From the NCBI GenBank assembly GCA_964454335.1, contig CAYVVT010000009.1, forward strand, positions 42,458 through 106,457: DNA of 64,000 nt. Direction: 5' to 3'. The first letter of the stretch is position 1, and each line of letters starts with the position of its first letter. The DNA comes from CAYVVT01 sp964454335. Its GTDB lineage: Bacteria > Fidelibacterota > UBA8477 > JABMPR01. Of the stretch, positions 26,593 through 37,500 are shown one piece after another. The translations under genes and the position numbers were made by a program. The notes below the pieces were generated by a model that saw nothing but the letters and a program-made list of their open reading frames with translations, ran no database searches and was not told the DNA's origin.

Positions 26593-27021
26593 TTGGTGTT
26601 AGACGTTGGGAGTTAGGTGTAGTTGGTGAAGCTTAAAACATGGGGCGCGCATTCGCGAATGAGGTTCAACGATCAAATGGAGTGATGGAGAGGGGAGAAA
26701 AGGAGCATGCCGCGTCGAAACCGGGATTGTATTTCCCCAGGCTTCAGCCTGGGGTTAACAGTGAGAACCACGGTCTATGGTCGGCTGGGATCCACCACAA
26801 GCTGAAGCTTGTGGAAAATCGATGCCGGCAGGTCGTGGTCCAGCTGCCTGGCTTCAGCCTGGGAAAACGGTGAGAACCACGGTGTGTGGTTGAGCGGGGA
26901 CTACCACAAGCTGAAGCTTGTGGTAATCACTCCAGATGAACAAAACAGCCCATTCCATTCTACTATAAGACAAACTGATCTTTTAACTTAGCATACCATC
27001 CGAGGAGAAGATTGGGGGATC
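26593..27021. other. Intergenic region with repeats between paralogs
   Basis: The spacer between the two paralogs contains a copy of the GGAGTAA/ATTCGCGAAT dispersed repeat (26638-26720) and a doubled palindrome unit (26735-26923). It ends in an A/T-rich stretch before the next gene. Reading frames crossing the palindromes are produced by the repeats and are not considered genes. Confidence 0.6.
26735..26923. repeat. Duplicated palindrome pair
   Basis: Two direct copies of a unit made of a CCAGGCTTCAGCCTGG palindrome, a GTGAGAACCACGGT spacer, and a CCACAAGCTGAAGCTTGTGG palindrome. Palindromes lie at 26735-26754, 26795-26814, about 26845-26863 and 26904-26923. The second copy's first palindrome is imperfect. 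Each could fold as a hairpin in RNA or a cruciform in DNA. Confidence 0.9.
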
Positions 27022-29202
27022 ATGCGAGGGGAATTCAAATATATCATTGCGAGCATTCTGCTGCTGGGTTTTGTCTGTGGGCAGGAGATCCTGCCCCTGG
27101 ATGAACCATATGCCTGGAACGACCGGAACAACGATGCTCTGCGCTACGAGATCACCATGAGCTGGCTGAGCGATCTCGATGTCAACGTCAATTTCGGCGG
27201 CTGGACCGGTGACTACTTCTTCGAGTATTTTCTGCCGCCCTGTCCGGGCGTCATAGAGCGCATCGACTTCGAGATGAGCGATCTCCCCGATGTCAGCGGG
27301 GGATCCATGTCAGTAGCCATCTTCAGGATCAATTACGGCTGGGATGAGATCGATGAAGAGGTTCTGGCAGACGCCTGTGGTGATGCTAATCTTGGTTATT
27401 ATCCGGGTGTCACTGAATTCTTTGACATCGAGGGGGATATCTGGATCCCGGGTGGTATCAACGCAGTTGAGGGTGCAAATCCTGATTTCGAATATAATCC
27501 GCTCATGGAGAAGGTCTGGCCGGTCATCGACTACGCCACAGTGCCTCTTGAGCCCAATGGCCAGGATGGTGGCACCATTTCTCTCGATCTGGTGGCCACT
27601 ATGGGCCACTCCTGGGAATTTGGTGAGGAAGAACCCTTCGCCGTAGTCGTCCGCTTCAATGGATTCCCTGCTGCCGGGGATGCTGATCATACCCGCACCG
27701 GCTTTATGACCGGCCAGTTCTCTTTCGAATTGCCACCCTCACTCAAGTTCTACAATATCGTTTCCAGTCCTGAAGGGCGCTGTGGTTTTGATGACTGGGG
27801 CTGGTACATCCGCTCCTACATCTGGGACTGGAAGGTAGTGGCGGATATCTCCTGCCCACCGCCGTTTATTTGGGACTTCACCCTGCTGGGCACAACCACT
27901 GATACGGGCCCACGTACTGTTGAGGCAACCTTCTACGATGAGAATCCGGGTGGAGTGGATCCCGCGGATATCCGTGCCTGGCTGTATTATGCTGTCAATG
28001 ACGGCAATTTCGAAAGTATTGATATGGTTTATGCAGAAGGAGATACATGGACAGCGGACGTTCCCGGACAGCTACCAGGCACGCACGTAGACTATTATCT
28101 CATCGCGGAGATGCATGGGCTTACTCATGAATCCCCTATACATGGTTATGACATTTTTCAGGTGACATCACCCTTCCTTTTCCTCTATGACGCCAGTGCG
28201 CATCCCTTCGCAACATCCCTCATGTACCCCAACTTTTATGGCTACAATGCTCCGGCTACCGATTCCGTACAATGGGATACCTGGGATGGCCAAGCCTTTG
28301 GCGATTATGAACTGGATCTGCTATCCCACTACAGGCTGATCTACTATGTCACCGGATTCTATCCGGCCAATGAACCAGATTTACAGATCCTGAATGATTG
28401 GATGCAGCAGGCGGGACCGGAAAATCCTCGTTTCCTCTTTCTCACCGGTCAGGATGTCGGTATGGTCAGTGGATTTGCCGATACCACCTTCCCACCGGGG
28501 AGTTTCATGTATGACTATCTTGGTGTTGACCATCTGGGTCCTCAGGACATCGTTGGGGGCACTACTGATCTATATGCCATCGATGCAGTGGATGGAGATC
28601 CGCTCTCAGGTTATCTAACCAGCCTGAATGGCCAGCTTTATTATGATCCCGCACAACTGGATGGGACCAACTGGGTGGACCATATGACCATGACCGAGCA
28701 TGGCATCGCCTGGCTGACAGATCCCAACAATGGGGATCATCCGCTGGCGGTGAGAGCTGAAGGGGTGCACTGGAAGACCGCTTATACACAGATCGATCCA
28801 TATTGCATGGTCTATGACGATCCGGTCTCAGGGATCACGAATGTCACGGACAATGTCATGAACATCTGGAATGAGGTTTTTGAATGGTTCGATCCGGATT
28901 TTGTATCAGTGGACGAGGGGGACTTGCAGCAACCTGCTGGATTTTATCTCGGACCGGCATTTCCCAATCCCTTCAATGGGGAAGTCCAGCTGGAGCTGCA
29001 GATTCCCGAACGCATACATGTGCTTGTCAGGCTGTATGATATCGCTGGACGCACGGTGGAAACCCTGCTGGACGAGGAGCTGTCTGCTGGCGTCCACTCC
29101 CTTGAATGGCGTGATCATGATGAGCATGCGGCAGGCATGTATCTGCTGCGGGTGTCTTCAGGGGATTTCAGGACGACGCGGAAGATTGTTCTGCTGAAAT
29201 AA
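27022..29202 (+). CDS. T9SS-secreted protein, paralog 2 of the 24343 gene
   Basis: A 726-residue secreted protein colinear with the preceding gene. Shared blocks are VNFGGWTGDYFFEYFLPP, RCGFDDWGWYIRSYIWDW, FLFLYDASAHPFATSLMYP and LGPQDIVGGTTDLYAID. Signal peptide 1-20 (IIASILLLGFVCGQ). The sorting domain (646-726) has FPNPFNGE rather than YPNPFNPS and ends RTTRKIVLLK. It lies beyond a strong terminator and has its own ribosome site (GGGGG before ATG), so it may be regulated separately from paralog 1. The conserved middle domain looks amidotransferase-like but no active site could be named. Confidence 0.75.
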   Translation: MRGEFKYIIASILLLGFVCGQEILPLDEPYAWNDRNNDALRYEITMSWLSDLDVNVNFGGWTGDYFFEYFLPPCPGVIERIDFEMSDLPDVSGGSMSVAIFRINYGWDEIDEEVLADACGDANLGYYPGVTEFFDIEGDIWIPGGINAVEGANPDFEYNPLMEKVWPVIDYATVPLEPNGQDGGTISLDLVATMGHSWEFGEEEPFAVVVRFNGFPAAGDADHTRTGFMTGQFSFELPPSLKFYNIVSSPEGRCGFDDWGWYIRSYIWDWKVVADISCPPPFIWDFTLLGTTTDTGPRTVEATFYDENPGGVDPADIRAWLYYAVNDGNFESIDMVYAEGDTWTADVPGQLPGTHVDYYLIAEMHGLTHESPIHGYDIFQVTSPFLFLYDASAHPFATSLMYPNFYGYNAPATDSVQWDTWDGQAFGDYELDLLSHYRLIYYVTGFYPANEPDLQILNDWMQQAGPENPRFLFLTGQDVGMVSGFADTTFPPGSFMYDYLGVDHLGPQDIVGGTTDLYAIDAVDGDPLSGYLTSLNGQLYYDPAQLDGTNWVDHMTMTEHGIAWLTDPNNGDHPLAVRAEGVHWKTAYTQIDPYCMVYDDPVSGITNVTDNVMNIWNEVFEWFDPDFVSVDEGDLQQPAGFYLGPAFPNPFNGEVQLELQIPERIHVLVRLYDIAGRTVETLLDEELSAGVHSLEWRDHDEHAAGMYLLRVSSGDFRTTRKIVLLK

Positions 29203-29228
29203 GTGCAGATCAATTAAGCCATGGTAAT

Positions 29229-29346
29229 GTCATCACGAGACGGCCTGCCGCAGCAGGCCGGCGTGGTGATCTAGTCGGTAAAGTTGAGAAGTTTTCATCG
29301 CAGATTGCCACGTCGTCCCATCCGAACGGGACTCCTCGCAATGACG
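29229..29346. repeat. Degenerate copy of the GGTCATTGCGAGGAG element
   Basis: A left end GTCATCACGAGA (29229-29240) and right end CTCCTCGCAATGAC (29332-29345) bracket a palindrome GGCCTGCCGCAGCAGGCC and the internal GATTGCCACGTCG segment also seen in the 41374-41496 copy. It lies in the spacer between converging genes. Confidence 0.7.
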
Positions 29347-29374
29347 GAGGAGTCATCTTTTCATCGGCAGGTAT

Positions 29375-29404
29375 AAAAAAAACCCCAGGTCGAAGCCTGG
29401 GGTT
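29375..29404 (-). terminator. Rho-independent terminator of the VOC gene
   Basis: On the minus strand CCCCAGGCTTCGACCTGGGG is followed by eight T. It lies a few bases after the stop of the minus-strand VOC gene. The plus strand lacks a T-run, so it is directional. Confidence 0.88.
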
Positions 29405-29409
29405 AGATG

Positions 29410-30471
29410 TTATTTCACCCTGTTGAAGCGCATGCCTTTCAACAGGAATTTCGGTACCGGTTTGCCCGGTGGTCGTTTCTGCAGGTTCATGGCAATCCGC
29501 GGTTTCTTCAACAGTGTAAAGACGTGGGTCTCTACGAACTCAATGAGGGTACCGTCGGGATCTTCGATATATGAGAAGCGTCCACCGGCTTCACCCATGT
29601 CAAAGGTCTCACCACTGTCCACGGTGAAGGGATAACCAGCCTCTTCACACTGTTGCTTGAGCGCATCCATACCCTGAATATCATAGCACAGATGAATGAA
29701 GCCCAGATCACCCCAATATCGATTCCTGAAGATCTTGCGGCCTTCTGCATTCTGCAGCTGGATCAGTTCCACCTGCGACCGTCCGAAGACTTCAGCGAAG
29801 GGGCCCCGAGCCGGTTGTGACATGTTGAGGATGACGCGGCGGAATTCGCGATCACCGCCGGGAAGATAGGCCAGATCCTCGAACTGACCCTTCTCATCCA
29901 GGATCAATTCGTCATAGTGCAGGATATCGCGGTAAAAAGCGATACTGCGGTCCATATCACTGACACCAATGACGGCACCAGCGACACCGCCGGTAGTACC
30001 ATGATCAGATGCGAATGAAAAACGATCAACGTCATACTCGATGACATTGAACAGGTTTTTATGATCGTCCTTGAAATAGTAATGACGCTGTCCAGAGCCA
30101 TTGCTATAAAGCTGACTCACATGATATCCTGCCTGCTGATGACGTTGGTAACTCAGATCGATGGCAAATGATTTGACCTTGCAGGCCAGGATCCCCAGAT
30201 CACCAGCCTGTAGTTCGAATTCAGCAGCTTGTGGTGTACGACTGTTATTCTGCCAGATCTCAAAGCCGCCGCCACCGTTCAGATTCACTGCAAGTATGGC
30301 CCGGCGGGTGAAAACACTACCACCGGTGTAGCGCGTCATCAGTGGAGCCGGGGCTGCGTCGTCAAAGGGGCGGATGTCCTGTCCAAAAGCCTTGCGGTAA
30401 TAGTCGAATGAACTGCCGGCATCGGGAACACCGATACCGATCTGCTGTATACCCCCAATAAATACGGTCAT
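29410..30471 (-). CDS. Two-domain VOC (glyoxalase/dioxygenase fold) protein
   Basis: A 353-residue soluble protein with tandem vicinal-oxygen-chelate domains. The first runs from IQQIGIGVPDAGSSFDYYRK to about 150; the second begins AGAVIGVSDMDRSIAFYRD and ends YIEDPDGTLIEFVE. Some expected metal ligands are missing: the first-strand histidine is Q in domain 1 and A in domain 2, while H in FIHLCYD and E in LIEFVE remain. 4-Hydroxyphenylpyruvate dioxygenase-like, extradiol dioxygenase-like or glyoxalase-like roles are all possible. AGAAGGA precedes the ATG. It is the only minus-strand gene between the two surface clusters and has its own terminator. Confidence 0.75.
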   Translation of the reverse strand: MTVFIGGIQQIGIGVPDAGSSFDYYRKAFGQDIRPFDDAAPAPLMTRYTGGSVFTRRAILAVNLNGGGGFEIWQNNSRTPQAAEFELQAGDLGILACKVKSFAIDLSYQRHQQAGYHVSQLYSNGSGQRHYYFKDDHKNLFNVIEYDVDRFSFASDHGTTGGVAGAVIGVSDMDRSIAFYRDILHYDELILDEKGQFEDLAYLPGGDREFRRVILNMSQPARGPFAEVFGRSQVELIQLQNAEGRKIFRNRYWGDLGFIHLCYDIQGMDALKQQCEEAGYPFTVDSGETFDMGEAGGRFSYIEDPDGTLIEFVETHVFTLLKKPRIAMNLQKRPPGKPVPKFLLKGMRFNRVK

Positions 30472-30714
30472 TAAAATTCCTTCTCAATTGTCCCCCCTTA
30501 AAACCAGTCGAATACTAATCCCGAAAGTGCCGAATTCCAGTAAAAATAATCACTGCCACCACTCATGTGATCCAGAAGGTAAACACTCCCGGATGAGTTG
30601 AGACACGCACCTGAGCGGGTACTCCCTGATCCATATTCTTGCTTTTTTCAACCGGTTTTTCACTTAATTTTCATGGTCAGCGAAGTTGGCAGTCCTGACC
30701 AAGAGGGGGGAACG

Positions 30715-33700
30715 ATGTCTGGCCGCACACAGAATCGTCCGCCGCTGATCCTGAGCCGATTCCCAACCATCATCTTATGCTTGCTAAGCTCGTCCATTTT
30801 TTCGCAGGATGAGTGCAAATCTCCCGTGCTATCCAAGCCTAGTGCATACCATAGCGTACAATTCAATATCAATCGTATCAATAACTGGCTGGCGAATGAC
30901 GGATTCATTGTCAGTCATCGAACTACCGGCCATTCCGGCTGCGAGTGGCCGAAGGGCTCAGGCCTGTACGATTATTACACTGCCGGCATCTGCCTCGTTG
31001 GCCAGGTCCAGGGGAACATCCGCAGCGCAGCAGCGGAGTACAGCAGCGAATGGTCACCGGGCAGGGCGATATATACACCTGGCAGCAACTCTCCCGGGAT
31101 CTCGGTGGATCCGCATGATACACGTTACCGTATGTACACTGTCAAGCCGGGAGACTCCGCCGACCCGACTGATCCAGATTACAATGTTGACTATGCTCAA
31201 TGGCCGGTTGGAGATGGTGCGCCTGCCCAGGACGGTGAGTTGTTCGATGACGTGAACGACAACGGTCTACACGATCCTTTCGAGAGCTTCGAGGATTACA
31301 ATTTGAATGGAATCTATGATCCGCCTGACGGCCAGATCGTCGAAGGGGAAGATCCACCTCTCTTTAACGGTGACCGGTACCACTGGTTCGTAATGAACGA
31401 CCTGGGGGAAGAACGACACGCCAATCTGTGGAATACAGAACCACTGGGGATCGAGTTGCAGGCGGGATATTACGGCTTCGCTGACGATGGTCCACTGGGT
31501 GACGTCATGTTCATGGAATTCCTGGTGGTGAACAAGGGTGGAATGCCCATTGACAGCGTCTTCTTCGGTATCTGGAACGATCCAGATGTAGGAGACTCGA
31601 GAGACGACTATAGCGGTTGCGACAGAGAGCTGGATCTTGCTTACGCCTATAACGCCGACAATGATGATGAGGATTATGGCGTCCGCCCCCCCGCGGCCGG
31701 TATCAGCCTGTTCCAGGGTCCACTGGTGGATTCTCCCGGGGATACAGCGAAGGTTCACGGGCAACTGCTTCCAGGTATGCAGATGATGAAGATGTACGCC
31801 TACACGCATTACACCTGAGGCGGGCCTGATATCTTCGGGTTTCCGCAGAACGCTGAAGGACTGTATAACAATCTGAAAGGTCTCGATACAGAGGGTTTTC
31901 CGGTGAGCGATGTCTTCGGTCGCCCGACCCGTTATTCCTATTACGGTGATCCGGTGACGGGCAGCGGCTGGGTTGCAGCACAGAGTGCACCTGCTCGCGA
32001 TTGTTACTCCTACATGAGCGTGGGACCCTTCGATATGGAGCTTTGGCAGGATGACGATCTTGATGGTCTGGCCGAACAGGGCGAACCGGGAGTGCAACGA
32101 TTGGTATACGCATTTGTGCATGCGCGGGGATCAGACAATCTTTACTCCACCCATGCGTTGAAATATGTCACAGGGTATGCCCATAACATGTGGGCCAATG
32201 ATTTTCAGCTACCAGAATTACCGGTTCCTGTTGTTTCCACCAGTCTGTTGAATGGGAGGATCATCCTGGATTGGAGCGAATCAGAGGAACAGCTGAACTC
32301 ATTCTTAGGAACTGGTTACGAGTTTGAAGGCTTCAATATCTACCAAGGTGTGAGTGCCAGTGGGCCATGGATCCTCTTGGATACATACGATAAGGTGAAC
32401 GGCCAGACCGTGGTGCAAGATCGCCACCATGATCTCTTGAGTGGATTGACATACGATTACCCAGCGATATATGGTACAGATCACGGTCTGAGATTTAAGA
32501 TCGATATCACGACTGATGTTCTCGCTGGATCGACAAACCTAGTGAACAACAAGCTCTATCATTTCGCTGTCACTGCATATGCCTGGCATCCCACTCTATA
32601 CCCCCGGATTCTGGAAAGTCCACTGGTTCCCATTTCGGTGCGTCCGCATGCCGATGTCCTGGGCACTGAATGGACACAGGAGGTCGGTGACACGTTGTTC
32701 CCTGTCCAGTATGGTAATAGTGAAGCTCAGGCCTGGGCCATACTGGAAAATCCACTGGATGTGGATTATGAAAGCTTTGTACTGGGGTTTGACTACGATT
32801 CGATCAACACTGTGGGTTCATGGTCTCTCCTCAAGAACCAGGATACCCTTTACAGTTCAGATGATCTCGACGGCCATACTACGCCGTATCTGGACGGGAT
32901 CAGCATCACGCTTCAGGATGTCAGTTTCGAAAATCCCGAGATGTTCCATAGTTGGGAGCAGATGGTGGATCTGCGGCCAGATTCTGTCGAAGTCGTGGCT
33001 TGCCGGGCAATCTCATATGCTGCAGTTGATTCATTGATCCTGTTTGAGGGGGATACTGTCCATTTACAGGATCTGGTGCAGACCAGCTGGTACGGTGAAG
33101 AGGGGCAGTTCGATTCCTTCAATATCCGCATTGAAGGGGCTGAAACCTGGGTAGATCTGATCAGAAGCATTGAACATCGACTTGAATTGATCCCGAGAAC
33201 GGTCTACATCGGCAGGCCCACCGACCTGTTCAATTCCATCTGGTCATTGGACGGCGGGATCCAGAGCGTCGATGTCAGGCAGGCAGACCTGGAACTGCGC
33301 TTCAATTCAGAAGGGCAGAACGCCACCTTCTGGAGCCCGTCTACAGGCCACGAGCCCACGCCAGGCTGGGTTCCATTCCAGTTATGGGATGCTGAACATG
33401 ACATTCAATTGTGTGTGGCTGTCCTGGATAACAACGGCAACCAGACAGCACTGGTCAACGCAAGCGATAGCCTGGATACGGATTACTTCATCAGCATTCA
33501 CCGGGATTATGCCAGTTTTGGAGACAGCCTGTTCCAGATTGGTTTAAGTCCCTCACAGCCAAATCATCACACCGGGTGGGTCATGAAATTCAGCGATGAT
33601 GGATCTTTCCATTCCCGGTATTCGGTAGGAGATGTCTTCCGTGTCAGGATACTGAATCCGGTGACAGCTGGCATAGACTGGTTCGAGTTCTCCATCGACG

Positions 33701-34053
33701 TGCAGGATACAGATCTCAGCAATACCAGACTCCAGGAGCAGTTGGAACGCATCAATGTCTTTCCTAATCCCTATTTCGGGATAAATGCCGAAGAAATGTC
33801 GGGAGAATCCTTTGTCACTTTCACTCACTTACCAGCGGGAGACTGTACACTGCGGATCTACAGTCTGGGGGGAACACTTGTGAGGACGATCGAACATCAA
33901 AACACACATACAGCCAACACTCCATTCGAACATTGGGATCTCAGAAATAAGCTGGGCGAACCCGTGGCCAGTGGGATGTATATCGTGCACGTAGATGTCC
34001 CCGGAGTCGGGTCGAAGGTCTTGAAACTGGCAGTGATGCAGAGGGGGTTTTGA
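30715..34053 (+). CDS. Giant T9SS-secreted paralog, array member 1, with in-frame TGA
   Basis: A family member of about 1112 codons interrupted once by TGA at 31816-31818; both sides are in the same frame. Signal peptide: LSRFPTIILCLLSSSIFSQ. The N-terminal signature WLANDGFIVSHRTTGHSG and the acidic motif DVNDNGLHDPFESFEDYN are present. The C-terminal sorting domain reads INVFPNPYFGIN to SKVLKLAVMQRGF. This is the most divergent array member: the ISPGGVDSLVW block is replaced by an unrelated sequence. The stop sits where paralogs have Asn or Gly (MYQNGS/MYQGGS), so a GGA-to-TGA change is simplest. Start ATG 30715 follows AGAGGGGGG. It is either a recent pseudogene, a sequencing error or recoded. 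Confidence 0.6.
31816..31818 (+). other. In-frame TGA inside array member 1
   Basis: The TGA codon splits a frame that continues open for more than 700 codons with clear family similarity on both sides. Immediately downstream, GCGG (31820-31823) can pair with CCGC (31843-31846) and CCTGA with TCGGG (31825-31829 with 31835-31839), loop TATCT. The loop lies only 11 bases after the TGA and lacks a GT, so it is a poor bacterial SECIS. Confidence 0.7.
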
Positions 34054-34380
34054 ATTGGTGGATTGGCGGATTATCGAATTGAGAATTGAATCCCGCCAGC
34101 GGCGGGGGAGAATTGAGAATTGCGGGTAGGTGGATCAAAGAGTCAGAGTGCAGTGTTGACGCGTTACCGGGAGTAATGGAGTACGGGAGCATGCCACGCC
34201 GTAGCTCGGAGAGCGAAGGCGGACAAGGGAGTAGGGGAGTGAAGGTTCGTTGGAGAGACAGATGAACAGGGAATACAATGTTTAGGATTCATCTCAAGCC
34301 AGGCTGTGCCGAAGGGCGCGTGAAAGCGATCGATGGGTGGTGCCATCGCCCTTCGGCAGGCTCGAGGTGATCCTGTATAA
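34054..34380. repeat. Repeat-rich spacer before array member 2
   Basis: The spacer holds GGATTGGCGGATT and GAGAATTGA-type short repeats (34058-34130), a CCGCCAGCGGCGG palindrome and a GGAGTAATGGAGTA/GGAGCATGCCACGCCG copy of the dispersed repeat (34168-34235). It also holds a 12-bp inverted repeat, TGCCGAAGGGCG with CGCCCTTCGGCA (34307-34318 and 34347-34358). No gene is supported. Confidence 0.75.
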
Positions 34381-34407
34381 GTGATGCGAAGCATTAGCCC
34401 AAAAAAC

Positions 34408-34551
34408 GGTCATGGCGAGGAAGCCGCTTCAAAGCGGCGGACGAAGCAAACTTCAGGGCAAACCTCTATGCCGGGCATCGTGGATCGCTTCGTCCCATCG
34501 CTACTCTCGCTCCTCGCCTGCCAGCGAGCAGCATGCAGGCTGGCAATAACC
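34408..34551. repeat. GGTCATTGCGAGGAG element, copy fused to array member 2
   Basis: The left end GGTCATGGCGAGGA (34408-34421) and a split right end, CTCCTCGC (34510-34517) and CAATAACC (34544-34551), are separated by a 26-base insert that contains inverted CCAGC/GCTGG. Inside lies a GCCGCTTCAAAGCGGC palindrome. The element overlaps the coding start of the downstream gene. Confidence 0.7.
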
Positions 34552-37500
34552 GTGACCTTGACCTTGTTCACTGGCTCAAAGCTTAGTGCCGGTCTCCCTG
34601 ATTCCAGTGGACAATCCTTACAACGTCCGGCTTCAATGGAATTCGTCCAGTTCGATGCCAATCGCATCCAGAACTGGTTCGGAAATAACGGTCATGCCGT
34701 ATCGCACGTCCCTACCGGCAGCAGCGGTCTGGAGTGGCCCAAAGGTTCAGGTCTGAGGGCAGTTTTCACCTCCGGTATATGGCTTGCGGGCCTGGTGAAC
34801 GGTGAGATCCATACAGCTGCAGCGGAGTTCAGCTCAGAATGGCAGCCAGGGCATGTGGGCTATCAAACCGGCAGCGGCATACCCGGAACACCGTCGGATC
34901 CAGGCAATCCACTTTCTCAGGTCTACTCTATCGGGCGGGGTGACTGTTCAGATCCACAGCGGGATTGCTATAACTGGGAGTTCGCCAATTGGCCGACATC
35001 ACTGGGGGCACCCGCCCGGGACGGAGAATATTTTACCGACTCGAACGGGAATGGAAGAAGGGATCATGGGGAGGCGTACGAGGATTTCAACCTGGATGCT
35101 ATCTACAATTCACCCGATGGACGGTATATCACCGGTGAAGATCCACCAGACATGAGCTTTGACCAGCACCATTGGTATGTAGCGAATGATCTGAACGAGG
35201 GATCCCATGCCAATCTGTGGTCAACGCCGCCGCTGGGGATCGAGCTGCAGGTCAGCTCATTCGGATTCAATGAAGGTACTCCTCTGGATAATGTACAGTT
35301 CTTCCGATACCTCCTGGTGAACAAGGGTGGCAACAGCATCGAGGACCTGTATTTTGGGCATTGGACGGATGCGGATGTGGGTGATGCCAACGATGATTAT
35401 GCCGGTTGTGATACCTCACTTGATCTCACATTCTTCTACAATGGTGAGTTGCATGATCAGGACTATGGGTTACAAACCCCGGCAGTAGGTTTCGCGCTTC
35501 TGCAGGGTGCAATAATTCCTTCTGCGCAGGATTCGGCCTTCTATGACGGTGCATGGCATCCTGGTAAAACAAACATCCGTATGACGTCGAATTTTGCCAT
35601 CCATAACAGTGGTACCAGCGGTTTTGATGATGCCGAGAACGCTGAGGAGGCTTATAACGAATTACAGGGTCTCACCACCGACGGAGAAGCCTGGCACGAA
35701 TACCTGGACCCGAATCATCCCAGGACAAGCTTCCACTATGCCGGGGACCCGGTGATGCGGAACGGGTGGACGATGTTTGATGACCAGAATCCTCGCGATC
35801 ATCGGGCTTTACTGGGGAGTGGTCCCTTCGATCTACCGCCCTGGAACGATGAAAATGGCGACGATTTGCCACAACCGGGCGAGTCAGGCGTCCAGGAAAT
35901 CGTCATCGCCATCATCGTCTGTCACGGCCTGGATCATCTTGATGCCATCACCAACCTCCGATATACGACAAGATTTACCCGGTCGGCCTGGTACAGACAA
36001 TTCGAGGATGTGGTCGTTCCAGCCCCGATGGTAAATGTCAGTCCGCTGGATGGCGAGGTCGTGTTGAGTTGGGCTGAGGGTGCGGAGGAATTGGAATCCT
36101 TCACGGAAGCCGGATACAGCTTCGAGGGCTACAAGGTCTTCCAGGGTTACTCTCGTCAGGGTCCCTGGGAAATGATCGGGATCTTCGATCTGGAAAACGG
36201 GATCAGGGTCATCCGGAAGCATGACTATGATCTTGAGTCAGGAGTTCTCTCCACAGGCATGGAACATGGCGGAACTGATTCGGGTCTGGAACATCTCATC
36301 GCCATAGAGGATGACATGCTCAAGGGAGGGCCTCTCATCGACTACAAGGCCTATCATTTTGCAGTAACTGCCTACTCTGTCGATGTCACAGGTGAACCAG
36401 TATCCTTTGAATCTGAGCTCTTACCCATCACCGTGCGACCCCATCCACCGAAGCTGGGTACATGCTTCACCGTTGACAGAACAGATTCACTCAAGGTGCT
36501 GCATGTCGGTGATGCAGAGGCCAGGGTGTTCATCGAAGTCCAGGATCCCCTGCTCCTTACGGGTGACGATTATTCGATTGGATTTGTGGCAGATACGCTT
36601 TCCGGCCAATTGACCTGGTTCCTGGGACGGATGCGCTACGAGATCATGGTGGACACGCTCTTTCAGCGAACAGTTGAACCGGGTGAGCGGACCTACGAGT
36701 GGAATGGCGTTGACTACAGTTACTTCTACGACTATAGTGATTCCACGGGGATGATCGATGGTTTCAGGGTCTTCATCGATGATGTGAATACCAAGATCAA
36801 GCGGTACAATCATCGCTGGGAACAGACGGTGAATGTTGAAACAGGTGGGCTGGATTCAGTGGCCTTTCTGGCCATCTCCCCTGGCGGTGTCGACTCCCTG
36901 GTGTGGACCGATGGTTATGGCAGTGATACCATGAATGTCGATTCACTCGTCTGTTACCGCTGGAATCGTTCCTGTCCCTGGGAATATGCTCGCTGGGAAG
37001 AAAGAGGTGCCGAAACCTATATCTGGTTGTATCGAGAGTACCACCACGATGTCCTCCTGCAATCTTTCGCCTCCGATGTGGGCGGTGTGAACCATCTGGC
37101 TGCGAGTATACCTGGGATCGGAAATGGGATCACAGCGGATTCGCTGCTCACTGCGGATATCGAGATCCGCTTCACGGAGAATGGACAAAAGGCCCTGAGC
37201 TGGGGACCAGCAACCGGTTTTGTGCCCCAGGTCAGTGAAGTGCCGTTCGAGATCTGGGATGTGGAGAATGATTTTCAGCTCTGTATCGGGCATGTGGACT
37301 GGAACTCCACCGGCTCCATGTTCGATCCGGAAGAATATAGCCTCGAGGGGGATTGGCTGGTTACCATGCACGTGGATTACGAAACGTATCAGGATTCACT
37401 CCTGGAATTCTTCGGGAGTCCATATTCGGGCTGGTTGTTAATCTTCAATACCAGCTCCCGTTACAGTGTGGGGGATGAACTTTATCTGCAATTCCTCAAT

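Noticed and set aside
26735..26923. CRISPR array
   Set aside because: Only two units, each with internal palindromes and similar rather than unique spacers, and no cas genes.
26640..26991. Two short plus-strand reading frames in the palindrome region
   Set aside because: They run through the repeat units and reflect them; no ribosome site or protein-like composition.
31819..31846. Confident SECIS element after the in-frame TGA
   Set aside because: The hairpin is weak, the loop is too close to the TGA and lacks the GT expected in bacterial SECIS, so it is only noted as a possibility.
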